Source: Bacillus sp. OxB-1
GTDB taxonomy: Bacteria > Bacillota > Bacilli > Bacillales_A > Planococcaceae
Reading direction: 5' to 3'
DNA length: 64,000 nt
NCBI RefSeq assembly: GCF_000829195.1
Contig: NZ_AP013294.1
Location: forward strand, 1,933,001-1,997,000
Shown: positions 53,554-63,100 of the stretch, one piece after another
Layout of the letters: every line of letters begins with the position of its first letter
Numbering within the stretch: position 1 is the first letter of the stretch
Position numbers and translations under genes: made by a program
The notes under the pieces: generated by a model
The model's database searches: none
Told to the model about the DNA's origin: nothing
Seen by the model: the letters and a program-made list of their open reading frames with translations, nothing else

Positions 53554-53673
53554 CTGTCTTGCATCAGGACTTGGTAGCCGCATCAGACGTATTATACGTT
53601 TTTTGGCGGATTTCATCCGACACAAGAGTGCCAATGTTGCCGTGCGATATGACGTCCGGTAATTTTATGCTTA

Positions 53674-53682
53674 TGTTATAAT
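53674..53682 (+). promoter_or_regulatory. Extended -10 promoter of suhB
   Basis: TGTTATAAT (TGn plus TATAAT at 53677-53682), 35 bp upstream of the start; no -35 match, as allowed for extended -10 promoters. Confidence 0.6.
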
Positions 53683-53716
53683 GAAGAAAAAGCAGTTAGT
53701 TGAGAGGGGCGGAGCT

Positions 53717-54508
53717 ATGAGTTGGGGGAGTATCGACCGTTACGCAAAATCCATCATTAAAGAAGCGGGCCATAAGATCCGGAATTCGTTTTTCAGTCGT
53801 ATTGACATCGATACGAAATCGGATGCCAATGACTTGGTGACGAACATCGACCGGGAAGTGGAAGAGTTTTTCATTGACCGCATCAAGCGGGATTTTCCGG
53901 ATCATCGTATATTAGGAGAAGAAGGGGCGGGCGATCGGGTCACTTCGTTGGATGGGGTCATCTGGGTATTGGATCCGATCGATGGGACGATGAATTTCAT
54001 TCACCAACGACGGAACTTTGCCATATCATTAGGGATCTATGCAGACGGAGTGGGAATGCTCGGCTATATCTATGATGTGATGCGGGACGACTTTTATAAT
54101 GCAGCAAAGGGGGAAGGGGCCTATTTCAACGATGAACGGCTGCCGCAGCTTGAAATCACCCCGTTGCAGGAAGCGGTCATCGGCATCAATGCGAGCTGGG
54201 TCGCGCCGAATCGATATATGGACAATGAACCGATCATTCGGATGGTCCGGCAATGCCGGGGAACGAGATCCTATGGGTCGGCGGCCATCGAATTGGCCTA
54301 TGTCTCCTCCGGGCGGATCGATGCTTATCTGTCGATGCGTTTGGCGCCTTGGGATATTGCGGGTGGCATCGTCATCGCACAGGAAGTGGGGGCAATCGCA
54401 ACGACCATGAAAGGCCAGCCGCCGAACTTGCTGTCGCAGGACACCTTCATCGTCGCCAGACCAGGGCTGCATGAGGATATATTGAAAAACTACATACACT
54501 TAAAATGA
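53717..54508 (+). CDS. suhB: Inositol monophosphatase family protein SuhB (YktC)
   Basis: A 263-residue Mg2+-dependent, Li+-sensitive phosphatase. Metal-binding motifs: GEEGAG, WVLDPIDGTMNF and APWDIAGGIVIA. Hydrolyses inositol monophosphate and possibly other sugar or nucleotide phosphates. ATG 53717 is chosen with GGCGGAG just upstream; the longer frame begins inside the -10 box. Same place in B. subtilis (yktC). Confidence 0.93.
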   Translation: MSWGSIDRYAKSIIKEAGHKIRNSFFSRIDIDTKSDANDLVTNIDREVEEFFIDRIKRDFPDHRILGEEGAGDRVTSLDGVIWVLDPIDGTMNFIHQRRNFAISLGIYADGVGMLGYIYDVMRDDFYNAAKGEGAYFNDERLPQLEITPLQEAVIGINASWVAPNRYMDNEPIIRMVRQCRGTRSYGSAAIELAYVSSGRIDAYLSMRLAPWDIAGGIVIAQEVGAIATTMKGQPPNLLSQDTFIVARPGLHEDILKNYIHLK

Positions 54509-54553
54509 AAGATGGTTCGCTGGTCGTGTTACCGATCAGTGAACCATCTTTAA
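54508..54553. terminator. Bidirectional terminator between suhB and ylaF
   Basis: Stem AAAGATGGTTCGCTG / CAGTGAACCATCTTT (54508-54522, 54537-54551) with one wobble. Confidence 0.82.
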
Positions 54554-54554
54554 G

Positions 54555-54740
54555 TTAAAGCAGACCTTGCTCGCGCATTTTCTTTTTCGTTTTGAATCCA
54601 TTTCCCATTATGTAAACAAGTGCAAGGATGGCCGCAATGCCGACGAGCGGGCTCCGAATGGCGATAGCTACTCCGATGGCACACATGGAAGCCACGGCTG
54701 CAATTGAATAAATGACAAAGACCCATTTGATGTCTTTCAA
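54555..54740 (-). CDS. ylaF: YlaF family small membrane protein (DUF5325)
   Basis: A 61-residue protein with two membrane helices (about 5-25 and 30-46) and a basic C-terminus (GFKTKKKMREQGLL), matching YlaF. Function unknown. Divergent from typA. Confidence 0.85.
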   Translation of the reverse strand: MKDIKWVFVIYSIAAVASMCAIGVAIAIRSPLVGIAAILALVYIMGNGFKTKKKMREQGLL

Positions 54741-54841
54741 AAAAAAACCTCCATCTATTAGATAAATTGTTTTAGTATCGGTATGCTATATGTTATACTA
54801 ACACAGTTATGCGACTGAAAAAAGAATAATGGAGTGAAATT

Positions 54842-56686
54842 ATGTCGAACGTACGTAATGATTTACGTAATATAGCAATTATCGCACACGTTGACCACGG
54901 AAAAACGACATTGGTTGACCAACTTTTGAAACAATCCGGGATTTTCCGCTCCAATGAGCATGTAGATGAGCGGGCAATGGACTCGAATGATATTGAACGG
55001 GAACGTGGAATCACCATTTTGGCGAAAACGACAGCTGTTGAGTATAAAGATAAAAAAATCAATATTTTGGATACACCGGGCCACGCCGATTTCGGGGGAG
55101 AGGTGGAACGGATCCTGAAAATGGTGGACGGTGTCATTTTGGTCGTCGACTCGTATGAAGGATGCATGCCGCAAACACGCTTTGTATTGAAGAAGGCGTT
55201 GGAAGAGAATTTGAAGCCGATCGTAGTCGTCAATAAAATCGACCGTGAATTTGCGAGGCCTGAAGAAGTCGTCGATGAAGTGTTGGAATTATTCATCGAA
55301 TTGGATGCGAATGATGAGCAGCTTGAATTCCCAGTTGTTTATGCGTCTGGATTTAACGGAACGGCCAGTCTATCCCCGGACCCGGCTGATCAGGAAGATA
55401 CGCTCCGCGTACTCTATGACGCCATAATCGAACATATTCCGGCACCGGTCGACAATCGGGATGAACCGCTGCAATTTCAAGTATCTCTTCTCGATTATAA
55501 CGACTATGTCGGCCGTATCGGTATCGGGCGTATTTTCCGGGGAACGATGAAAGTAGGCCAGCAAGTGTCTGTCATGAAACGGGACGGCTCATTGAAAAAC
55601 TTCCGGGTGACGAAAATGTCCGGATTCCTTGGGCTAAAACGGATTGAAATCCAAGAGGCCTTCGCAGGAGACTTGGTTGCAGTTTCCGGGATGGAAGATA
55701 TCGATGTCGGGGAAACGATCTGTCCGGTCGACCATCCGGAAGCTCTTCCATCCCTCCATATCGATGAACCGACGCTGCAAATGACGTTCCTTGTCAACAA
55801 TAGCCCGTTTGCCGGGAAAGAAGGGAAATGGGTCACGGCACGGAAAATCGAAGAGCGATTGGAACAGCAATTGCAGACGGATGTTTCCCTTCGCGTCGAG
55901 CCGACCGACTCCCCGGATGCTTGGACAGTCTCCGGCCGTGGGGAACTTCATTTATCCATCCTGATTGAAAATATGAGACGGGAAGGATTCGAGCTGCAAG
56001 TTTCCAAACCGTCTGTGATCGTCAGAGAGATTGACGGAGTGAAATCAGAGCCTGTCGAACGGGTACAGATCGATATTCCAGAAGAGCATACCGGATCAAT
56101 TATCGAATCCATCGGGGAACGGAAGGGCGAAATGCTCGATATGATCAATAACGGCAATGGCCAAGTCCGCCTCATCTTCCTTGTGCCTGCACGTGGATTG
56201 ATCGGCTATACGACCGAATTCCTTACATTGACAAGAGGATACGGCATTTTGAACCATACCTTCGATTCTTACAAACCGATGGCGTCCGGAAAAGTGGGGG
56301 GCCGCCGACATGGCGTTCTCGTGTCAATGGAAAACGGAACGGCGACGCCTTATGGTATAATGCAGCTAGAGGATCGCGGCACGATGTTTGTGGAAGCGGG
56401 AACGGAAATCTACGCTGGTATGATTGTCGGAGAAAATACGCGGGATAATGATTTGACTATCAACTTGACGAAAGCGAAACAAGCGACGAATGTGCGCTCC
56501 GCTACAAAGGACCAGACCGTCACGACGAAAAAACCAAGGATCATGTCTCTGGAGGAAGCGTTGCAATACTTGGATGATGACGAGTATTGCGAAGTCACTC
56601 CGAAATCCATTAGACTGCGGAAGAAAATCTTGGATAAAAACGAACGCGAACGGATCCAGAAAAAGAAAAAACTTGCCGATTCTTGA
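54842..56686 (+). CDS. typA: Ribosome-associated GTPase TypA/BipA
   Basis: A 614-residue translational GTPase. G1 AHVDHGKTTL (residues 15-24), switch II DTPGHADFGG, NKID. EF-G-like domains follow and the family C-terminal domain is basic at the end. Helps 50S assembly at low temperature and in stress. ATG behind GGAGTG; a TGTTATACT extended -10 is at 54791-54799. Confidence 0.96.
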   Translation: MSNVRNDLRNIAIIAHVDHGKTTLVDQLLKQSGIFRSNEHVDERAMDSNDIERERGITILAKTTAVEYKDKKINILDTPGHADFGGEVERILKMVDGVILVVDSYEGCMPQTRFVLKKALEENLKPIVVVNKIDREFARPEEVVDEVLELFIELDANDEQLEFPVVYASGFNGTASLSPDPADQEDTLRVLYDAIIEHIPAPVDNRDEPLQFQVSLLDYNDYVGRIGIGRIFRGTMKVGQQVSVMKRDGSLKNFRVTKMSGFLGLKRIEIQEAFAGDLVAVSGMEDIDVGETICPVDHPEALPSLHIDEPTLQMTFLVNNSPFAGKEGKWVTARKIEERLEQQLQTDVSLRVEPTDSPDAWTVSGRGELHLSILIENMRREGFELQVSKPSVIVREIDGVKSEPVERVQIDIPEEHTGSIIESIGERKGEMLDMINNGNGQVRLIFLVPARGLIGYTTEFLTLTRGYGILNHTFDSYKPMASGKVGGRRHGVLVSMENGTATPYGIMQLEDRGTMFVEAGTEIYAGMIVGENTRDNDLTINLTKAKQATNVRSATKDQTVTTKKPRIMSLEEALQYLDDDEYCEVTPKSIRLRKKILDKNERERIQKKKKLADS

Positions 56687-56762
56687 TAGCCTCGGAAAGA
56701 GCCGTTCCATTGGAATGGCTCAGCCTTGGACAAAAGGCGGCAATTGGAAAGGGATGTGTTGA

Positions 56763-57104
56763 ATGAGTGCTACGGTTAAGGAGACAGAGTTCGTCTTCAA
56801 CCGCATGTCGGGAATTTCGCATTTTATCTATGAAGTGGCGCCTTCCTACACAGTTGCGGGCTATATTCTGTTTGCCTCTGTATTCCTCATGTCGGCTATC
56901 GTTTATCATCTTGGCTTTGCAAAGAAGCTCAAACCGCTTCAAAACTTGATCATCTATATTTTCCTGTTCCTTGGATGCCTCATTTTGACGTTTTTAGCTT
57001 TCTTCCTTCCTATCGTGGAAGGGCTGATTGTCGCGGCGCTTATCTTAATCATCTATCGCGTCCGCAGGCTGAATGAACACAAAGAAGACTCCGTCGCATC
57101 GTAA
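56763..57104 (+). CDS. ylaH: YlaH-like membrane protein
   Basis: A 113-residue protein with three membrane helices (VAGYILFASVFLMSAIVYHL, NLIIYIFLFLGCLILTFLAFF, and VEGLIVAALILIIY), matching the YlaH family. Function unknown. ATG behind AAAGGGATG. The final codons EDSVAS form the terminator stem and the TAA is in its loop. Confidence 0.87.
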   Translation: MSATVKETEFVFNRMSGISHFIYEVAPSYTVAGYILFASVFLMSAIVYHLGFAKKLKPLQNLIIYIFLFLGCLILTFLAFFLPIVEGLIVAALILIIYRVRRLNEHKEDSVAS

Positions 57105-57121
57105 TGCGACGGAGTCTTTTT
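57085..57121 (+). terminator. Terminator embedded in the end of ylaH
   Basis: Perfect stem AAGACTCCGTCGCAT / ATGCGACGGAGTCTT, 4-nt loop CGTA, then TTT. The stop codon TAA (57102-57104) begins in the loop. Confidence 0.93.
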
Positions 57122-57161
57122 CAAATTCAGGTCAAAATGCAGGTGCCCGGCTCTATCGTTG

Positions 57162-57227
57162 TGTTCAGCCCCTTTTGGAAAGACGAGTCTTTCCGGCATG
57201 CTTTTCAGCAGTTATTGGGGCTGAACA
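57162..57227. repeat. Nested inverted repeat
   Basis: Outer arms TGTTCAGCCCC / GGGGCTGAACA (57162-57172, 57217-57227, perfect 11 bp) enclose an inner perfect hairpin GGAAAGAC-GA-GTCTTTCC (57177-57194). No T run. A Y-shaped fold in RNA or a mobile repeat. Confidence 0.65.
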
Positions 57228-57299
57228 GGCACTGTATGCTTTTCTAGTCGTCTAGGAAATTATAAAATCCCGGCATGTGGATAACCTTCAAAACTGGGT

Positions 57300-57332
57300 T
57301 TGTTTGCGTCCAGCTCCGGGCGCTAGAGGGAG
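57300..57332 (+). repeat. Fragment of a dispersed GTCCAGCTCC-type repeat
   Basis: GCGTCCAGCTCCGGGCGCTA resembles a repeat end common in Bacillaceae intergenic regions. It leads directly into copy B of the two-hairpin repeat. Confidence 0.35.
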
Positions 57333-57334
57333 GA

Positions 57335-57398
57335 TGCCTTAATTTCTGCAAAACACGCAGAAATCAAGGCAAATCGAACCCTTTGCTGTTTGATTGGC
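57335..57398 (+). repeat. Two-hairpin dispersed repeat, copy B
   Basis: TGCCTTAATTTCTGCAAAAC to TTTGATTGGC. Hairpins ATTTCTGC / GCAGAAAT and ATCGAAC / GTTTGAT. About 30 bp before copy C in the same orientation. Confidence 0.85.
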
Positions 57399-57429
57399 TC
57401 GGGGTCATAAGCCAAAGCTGCTCGTAGCG

Positions 57430-57491
57430 TGCCTTAATTTCTGCAAAGTACGCAGAAATCCGGCAAATCAACCCTTCGCTGTTCGATTGGC
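57430..57491 (+). repeat. Two-hairpin dispersed repeat, copy C
   Basis: TGCCTTAATTTCTGCAAAGT to TTCGATTGGC; perfect 8-bp stem ATTTCTGC / GCAGAAAT. Nearly identical to copy A at 42757. Confidence 0.85.
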
Positions 57492-57559
57492 AAAAAGCGC
57501 CACGCCGCATCTTCATCTTATGCCTGTCGCCCCTGAGCAAGCGCCCTGCGCTTTTGCTC

Positions 57560-57763
57560 TTAAAAATCTTTTTCAATCGGATGGGTGCTGCGCCGGAAGA
57601 AAAAGTTTCTGGTCGCAATGCGGGCAATGGTCTTTTCCGCAATCCGGTCGTTGCACTGTTCACACATATACGTATGGATCGGGCGGTTCCTCAGTTTTTT
57701 TGCCAATGGAAGGTCATCGGGAAGCTGCCCGATTTCGTCGCATATGACACATTTGACGCGCAT
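57560..57763 (-). CDS. ylaI: YlaI family zinc-ribbon protein (DUF2197)
   Basis: A 67-residue protein with two CxxC pairs (CVIC and CEQC) forming a probable zinc ribbon, and the conserved KKLRNRPIHTYMC. Matches YlaI; function unknown. ATG 57763 has AAGGAGGG 6 nt upstream. It lies 13 bp behind the ylaL-type gene, so one transcript. Confidence 0.88.
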   Translation of the reverse strand: MRVKCVICDEIGQLPDDLPLAKKLRNRPIHTYMCEQCNDRIAEKTIARIATRNFFFRRSTHPIEKDF

Positions 57764-57776
57764 GGCAATCCCTCCT

Positions 57777-58283
57777 TCAGTCGATTCGGATAGCGCGGAT
57801 GTTGCGGACGGGGTCGTTTTGATTGGAACCGTCTGTGAAAAGAAGATGGACCGGTCCATCTTCCCGAAGCGGTTTTCCCTCATCGCTGAATTTGAAAATC
57901 AGTCGATCTCCTTCTTCTAGGGGGACAGAAACTTCTTTTCCGTCGGCCAGTTCGAAGACAATCGTCTCGGCATCCTCCGACGGTCCCGCGATTCGAATGA
58001 ATTGTTGCAACAGGATGCCGAAAGTTCCTGTCAGCATTTTGGTCTTCTCGTATTTCGCCTCAGTTTTCAATGTAGGAGGGAAGGTGGCCCCTTCCATGAT
58101 CTCCCGGGACCAATGCTTGCCCATGTCTTTCTTATATTGTTCCATTTCATCAATGTTGATCTGTTCCTGTGTAAAATATGTTGTCAGGTCGATCCGTCGG
58201 TCATCAAAAATCCAAACTGTCGGATCCAGCGTGATGACATGCTGCACCTTTCCCTTGATCGGAATGATAGATTCCAAATTCAT
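57777..58283 (-). CDS. ylaL: YlaL-like conserved protein
   Basis: A 168-residue soluble protein beginning with KGKVQHVITLDPTVWIFDDR and containing HWSREIMEGATFPPT, LLTGTFGI and GPVHLLFTDGSN. The position between ylaI and ylaN and these blocks suggest YlaL; the name is tentative. ATG 58283 is only 2 nt from AGGAGG, so the TTG at 58277, with 8-nt spacing, may be the true start. Cotranscribed with ylaI. Confidence 0.7.
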   Translation of the reverse strand: MNLESIIPIKGKVQHVITLDPTVWIFDDRRIDLTTYFTQEQINIDEMEQYKKDMGKHWSREIMEGATFPPTLKTEAKYEKTKMLTGTFGILLQQFIRIAGPSEDAETIVFELADGKEVSVPLEEGDRLIFKFSDEGKPLREDGPVHLLFTDGSNQNDPVRNIRAIRID

Positions 58284-58459
58284 TTCCTCCTACCTAGCAA
58301 AGTCCATTCCTTCTCAGTATACCGCCTTTACCCCGGATTGAACAATCATTTAGGGCGGGATCCATTGTTGACGGAAGGGAAACACTTGCTTTTTGACGTC
58401 TCAAAAGATACAATTTATTCATAATAACCGATTAGAAAAAGGTTGGTGAGGGGACCCTC

Positions 58460-58741
58460 ATGGATACGGATTTGCAAGAGACATACCAAGAGAAGGCTTT
58501 GAAACAGCTTCAAGCTGATGCCGATAAGATCGCCCAACTGATTAAGGTGCAAATGGACCATCTGACAATGCCGCAGTGCCCTTTATATGAAGAAGTCCTC
58601 GATACCCAAATGTACGGGCTATCCCGTGAAATTGAATTTGCGGTGAAACTCGGGCTCATTGAAAGGCATAAAGGGAATGAAATCCTGTCCCTGCTCGAAA
58701 AAGAGATGACGGTCCTGCACGAATTATATACAAAAAAATAA
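58460..58741 (+). CDS. ylaN: YlaN (UPF0358), Fur-interacting iron homeostasis protein
   Basis: A 93-residue helical protein with [20 protein letters not shown] and [19 protein letters not shown], matching YlaN. In B. subtilis and S. aureus YlaN is important under iron limitation and has been reported to bind Fe(II) and the repressor Fur. ATG behind GGTGAGGGG. Single gene with a terminator. Confidence 0.92.
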   Translation: MDTDLQETYQEKALKQLQADADKIAQLIKVQMDHLTMPQCPLYEEVLDTQMYGLSREIEFAVKLGLIERHKGNEILSLLEKEMTVLHELYTKK

Positions 58742-58748
58742 GCCGAAG

Positions 58749-58778
58749 ACTCAAACTCGTCCAAAGTTTGAGTTTTTT
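58749..58778 (+). terminator. Terminator of ylaN
   Basis: 9-bp stem ACTCAAACT / AGTTTGAGT with a 7-nt loop, then TTTTT. Confidence 0.92.
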
Positions 58779-58939
58779 GTTTAATTTCGTACTTTACTTA
58801 ATGGGTTAGAACGCTGCGTTTCGGGAACTCCAGTTAAGCCTGACACGTTAAAGTAGGGGAAGGTCGATCTCGAGTAAAGCTGAAAAAAGAGATTCCCGGC
58901 AAGGGAGATTTGCCAATTGATTGAAGAAGAGGTATTGCT

Positions 58940-60121
58940 ATGAAACTATATATAAGGCGCTTATTGAAGCATTTTGATTTTCCTCTGTTTTTTACCTATC
59001 TGATCCTTTGCCTGTTCGGGCTCGTCATGATCTACAGCGCGAGTATGGGAGCTGCTGTGAATCGGTATGAGTATGCTTCAGATCATTATTACAGGAGACA
59101 GCTCATTAATCTTGCAATCGCGATACCCGCTTTCTTCATGGCCGCCTTTTTTCCGTATAAAAACTATAAAAGAAAAAAATTGATGATTGTTTCCGTGATC
59201 GGCATGCTCTGTCTCCTGTTCTCGGTCCATTTCATCGGATCGGGGGATCACGTCGGAGCGAATAGCTGGATCAAGACACCGTTAGGCAATATCCAGCCAT
59301 CCGAAGTGGCGAAGCTTGTAATCATCGTCTATTTTGCGAGTGTCTTTGCAAAGAAATATGAAGCCGGTACGATAGATAATATTAACAAATCGATCGGACC
59401 GCCTATTTTGATTCTCGTTCTTGCTATCGTCTCGATCATGTTTGAGACGGATATCGGGACAGCTTTCATTATTATTATCGGTTCGCTCTCCGTCCTGGCC
59501 GCAAGCGGAATCAAGAAAAAGACTTTCATGAAGTTAAGTGGAATTGTAACGATGGCCATGATTCCCGTTGCTTTGATCATTTTTGTTGCATGGGATTTCG
59601 TCATGACGGACTCGAGAAAAGGCCGGTTGCTGTCTTTCTTGAATCCATTCGATTATTTGCAAGGGTCCGGCTATCAAATTGCGAACGGATATATTGCGAT
59701 TGGTGCAGGAGGGGTAAAAGGACTAGGTCTAGGGAATTCTGTCCAAAAAATGGGGTATTTACCCGAACCGCAGACAGATGTCATTATGGCTGTCATTTCA
59801 GAAGAGCTTGGTGTGTTCGGATCCCTTATTGTAATTGGGGGACTCGGCTTTATCGTTCTCCGTGCACTCTACGTTGCCCTACAGGCGAAAGACCCACATG
59901 CGCGGATGCTGGCAGCCGGAATCGGCAGTGTGATCGGCATTCAGACGTTTGTCAACCTAGGGGGCTTGACAGGGCTGATTCCTCTTACCGGCGTCCCTCT
60001 GCCATTTATAAGTTATGGCGGAACCTCTGTTATTCTGTTATCTTTATCTTTAGGAATATTGATGAATGTGTCAATATTCACTAAATATGAAAAAACGAAA
60101 AGAAGAGGGAGTGCCTTGTGA
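58940..60121 (+). CDS. ftsW: Peptidoglycan glycosyltransferase FtsW
   Basis: A 393-residue SEDS-family polymerase with ten helices. SEDS signatures: GANSWIKTPLGNIQPSE (with the conserved Asp/Glu region), GYQIANGYIAIGAGGVKGLGLG, and PLPFISYGGTSV near the C-terminus. Septal peptidoglycan synthesis with a partner class B PBP; in Bacillus this is the ylaO/ftsW locus beside pycA. The stop codon overlaps the pycA start by one base. Confidence 0.94.
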   Translation: MKLYIRRLLKHFDFPLFFTYLILCLFGLVMIYSASMGAAVNRYEYASDHYYRRQLINLAIAIPAFFMAAFFPYKNYKRKKLMIVSVIGMLCLLFSVHFIGSGDHVGANSWIKTPLGNIQPSEVAKLVIIVYFASVFAKKYEAGTIDNINKSIGPPILILVLAIVSIMFETDIGTAFIIIIGSLSVLAASGIKKKTFMKLSGIVTMAMIPVALIIFVAWDFVMTDSRKGRLLSFLNPFDYLQGSGYQIANGYIAIGAGGVKGLGLGNSVQKMGYLPEPQTDVIMAVISEELGVFGSLIVIGGLGFIVLRALYVALQAKDPHARMLAAGIGSVIGIQTFVNLGGLTGLIPLTGVPLPFISYGGTSVILLSLSLGILMNVSIFTKYEKTKRRGSAL

Positions 60122-63100
60122 TGGAAAAGATTGAAAAGATTCTTGTAGCCAACCGGGGAGAAATTGCAATCCGCATATTTCGGGCTTGTACGGAATTGAA
60201 CATTCCGACGGTCGGCATCTATTCGACGGAAGATAGTGGGTCATTTCATCGATACAAGGCAGACGAGTCCTACCTTGTGGGGAAAGGGAAAAAACCGATC
60301 GATGCCTATTTGGACATCGAAGGGATCATCGCAATCGCGAAGGATTCCGGGGCGAATGCAGTCCATCCGGGTTATGGCTTCTTAGCGGAGAATGAGGAGT
60401 TTGCACGACGCTTGGAGGAGGAAGGAATCATTTTCATCGGTCCGACTTCAAAGCATCTGGACATGTTCGGGGACAAAGTCAAAGCACGGGAACAGGCAAT
60501 TCAAGCAGGGATTCCCGTCATTCCGGGGAGTGATGGCCCTGTAACGTCAGTGGGGGATGTTTCACAATTCGGGGAGGAGCATGGCTACCCGATCATCATC
60601 AAAGCTTCGCTCGGTGGCGGAGGCCGCGGGATGCGGATCGTCCAGTCCGCCGATGAAGTGTTCGAGGCGTATGAACGCGCCAGATCGGAAGCGAAGTCCG
60701 CATTCGGTTCGGATGAGGTATATGTGGAAAAGTTCATCAAGAAGCCGAAGCATATCGAAGTCCAAATTTTGGGTGATTCGTTCGGCAACGTTGTCCATCT
60801 GTATGAACGGGACTGTTCGATCCAGCGCCGCCATCAGAAAGTAGTCGAAGTGGCGCCGTCGATTTCGTTGGACGATGGATTGCGTAGCCAAATTTGTGAT
60901 GCAGCTGTGAAACTAATGAAGAACGTCAATTATATGAATGCGGGAACGGTCGAGTTCCTTGTTGCGGACGGAAATTTCTATTTCATCGAAGTCAATCCGC
61001 GGATCCAGGTGGAACATACCATTACGGAAATGGTGACGGGAATTGATATCGTTCACGCTCAGATTCATATTGCTGATGGACAGAACCTCCATGAAGGACC
61101 ATCCGCGATTCCAGTACAGGCCCAGATTCCGCTATTCGGCTACGCCATCCAATCGCGGGTGACGACGGAAGATCCCTTGAATGATTTCATGCCGGATACC
61201 GGGAAATTGATGGTGTATCGCTCCGGCGGCGGTTTTGGAGTTCGTCTCGATGCCGGAAACGGGTTCCAAGGGGCTGTCATCACGCCGCATTATGATTCCT
61301 TACTCGTGAAGGTGTCGACTTGGGGCATGACATTCCGTGAAGCGGCCGGCAAAATGGATCGTAATTTGCAGGAATTCCGGATCCGTGGAATCAAAACGAA
61401 TATTCCGTTCCTTGAAAACGTCGTCAAACATGAAAAATTCTTAACCGGGGACTATGATACCGGTTTCATCGATTCCACGCCGGAACTATTTTTATTTCCT
61501 CATCGGAAAGATCGCGGGACGAAAATGCTCAACTATATCGGTAACGTCACCATCAACGGATTTCCGGGAATCGGAAAACAGTCGAAACCGCTATTCCATC
61601 CAGCCAGGAAGCCGAAAGTCGATCTGATTACGCCTGCACCGGCAGGAACGAAGCAGATCTTGGACGAACAGGGTGCTGAAGGACTCGTCCGGTGGATCAA
61701 GAATCAGGAGGATGTTCTGCTGACGGATACGACATTCCGGGATGCGCACCAATCCTTACTTGCCACACGTGTCCGGACTGCTGATATTACGTCGATTGCA
61801 TCCGAGTCGGCCCGCCTGATGCCAGACCTGTTCTCCTATGAAATGTGGGGAGGGGCCACCTTCGATGTCGCATACCGTTTCTTGAAAGAAAGCCCGTGGG
61901 AACGGTTATTGAAGCTGCGGGAACAAATTCCGAATGTATTGTTCCAGATGCTGCTTCGGGGAGCGAACGCAGTAGGCTATAAAAACTATCCGGATAACGT
62001 CATCCGCGAGTTCGTGGCCACATCGGCGCAAGCGGGAATCGACGTGTTCCGCATCTTCGACAGCCTGAACTGGATCAAAGGAATGGAAGTCGCCATTGAT
62101 GAGGCACGTGCCTCGGGTAAAATTGCCGAAGCGGCCATCTGCTATACTGGTGATATTTTGGATGATTCGCGTGCGAAGTATACAGTCGGGTACTATAAAG
62201 AGATGGCGAAGGAATTGGAAGCAGCGGGTGCTCATATTCTAGCTATCAAAGATATGGCAGGATTGCTGAAACCGGAAGCGGCCTATCGTTTGATTTCTGA
62301 ATTAAAAGAAACGATCGAGTTGCCGATCCATTTGCATACCCATGATACGAGCGGTAACGGTATTTTCATGTACGCACGAGCCATCGAAGCGGGAGTCGAC
62401 ATCGTCGATACAGCGCTTGGCGCCATGGCGGGGCTCACATCCCAACCGTCCGCCAGTTCCCTCTACTACGCTTTGCAAGGCGGGGAGCGCCAAGTCCGGG
62501 CTGATGTCAAGTCGTTGGAAGATTTGTCGTACTACTGGGAAGATGTCCGGAAATATTATCAGCATTTCGAAAGCGGCATGATGAGCCCTCATTCGGAAAT
62601 CTATGTCCATGAAATGCCAGGCGGCCAGTACTCCAATCTTCAACAACAGGCGAAGGCGGTCGGATTGGGCGAACGCTGGGATGAAGTGAAAGATATGTAT
62701 TCTCGTGTCAACTTGTTGTTCGGGGATGTCGTCAAAGTGACTCCATCCTCCAAGGTCGTCGGGGACATGGCATTGTTCATGGTGCAAAATGATCTGGATG
62801 AAGAATCTGTTTTGCTGCGCGGAAAGTCGATCGATTTCCCGGAATCGGTCATCGAGTTTTTTGAAGGGTATATCGGGCAGCCGTACGGCGGATTTCCGAA
62901 GGAGCTTCAAGAAGTCGTCTTGAAAGGCAGGGAACCGATCACGGTGCGCCCGGGCGAATTGCTCGAAGAAGAAGACTTCGACAAGATTCGTGCTGAATTG
63001 AATGAAAAACTGGAGCGCCCGGTGACGAGCCACGAAATGCTGGCGCACGCGCTTTATCCGAAAGTGTTCGAGGAATATTGCGCAACGCATCAAATGTTCG

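Noticed and set aside
57364..57663. 99-codon frame over the two-hairpin repeats
   Set aside because: Repeat-derived and antisense/overlapping to ylaI; the repeated QSNSxG peptide reflects the DNA repeat.
58780..58939. Structured leader before ftsW
   Set aside because: Some pairing possible but no match to a known riboswitch or T-box and no terminator/antiterminator arrangement.
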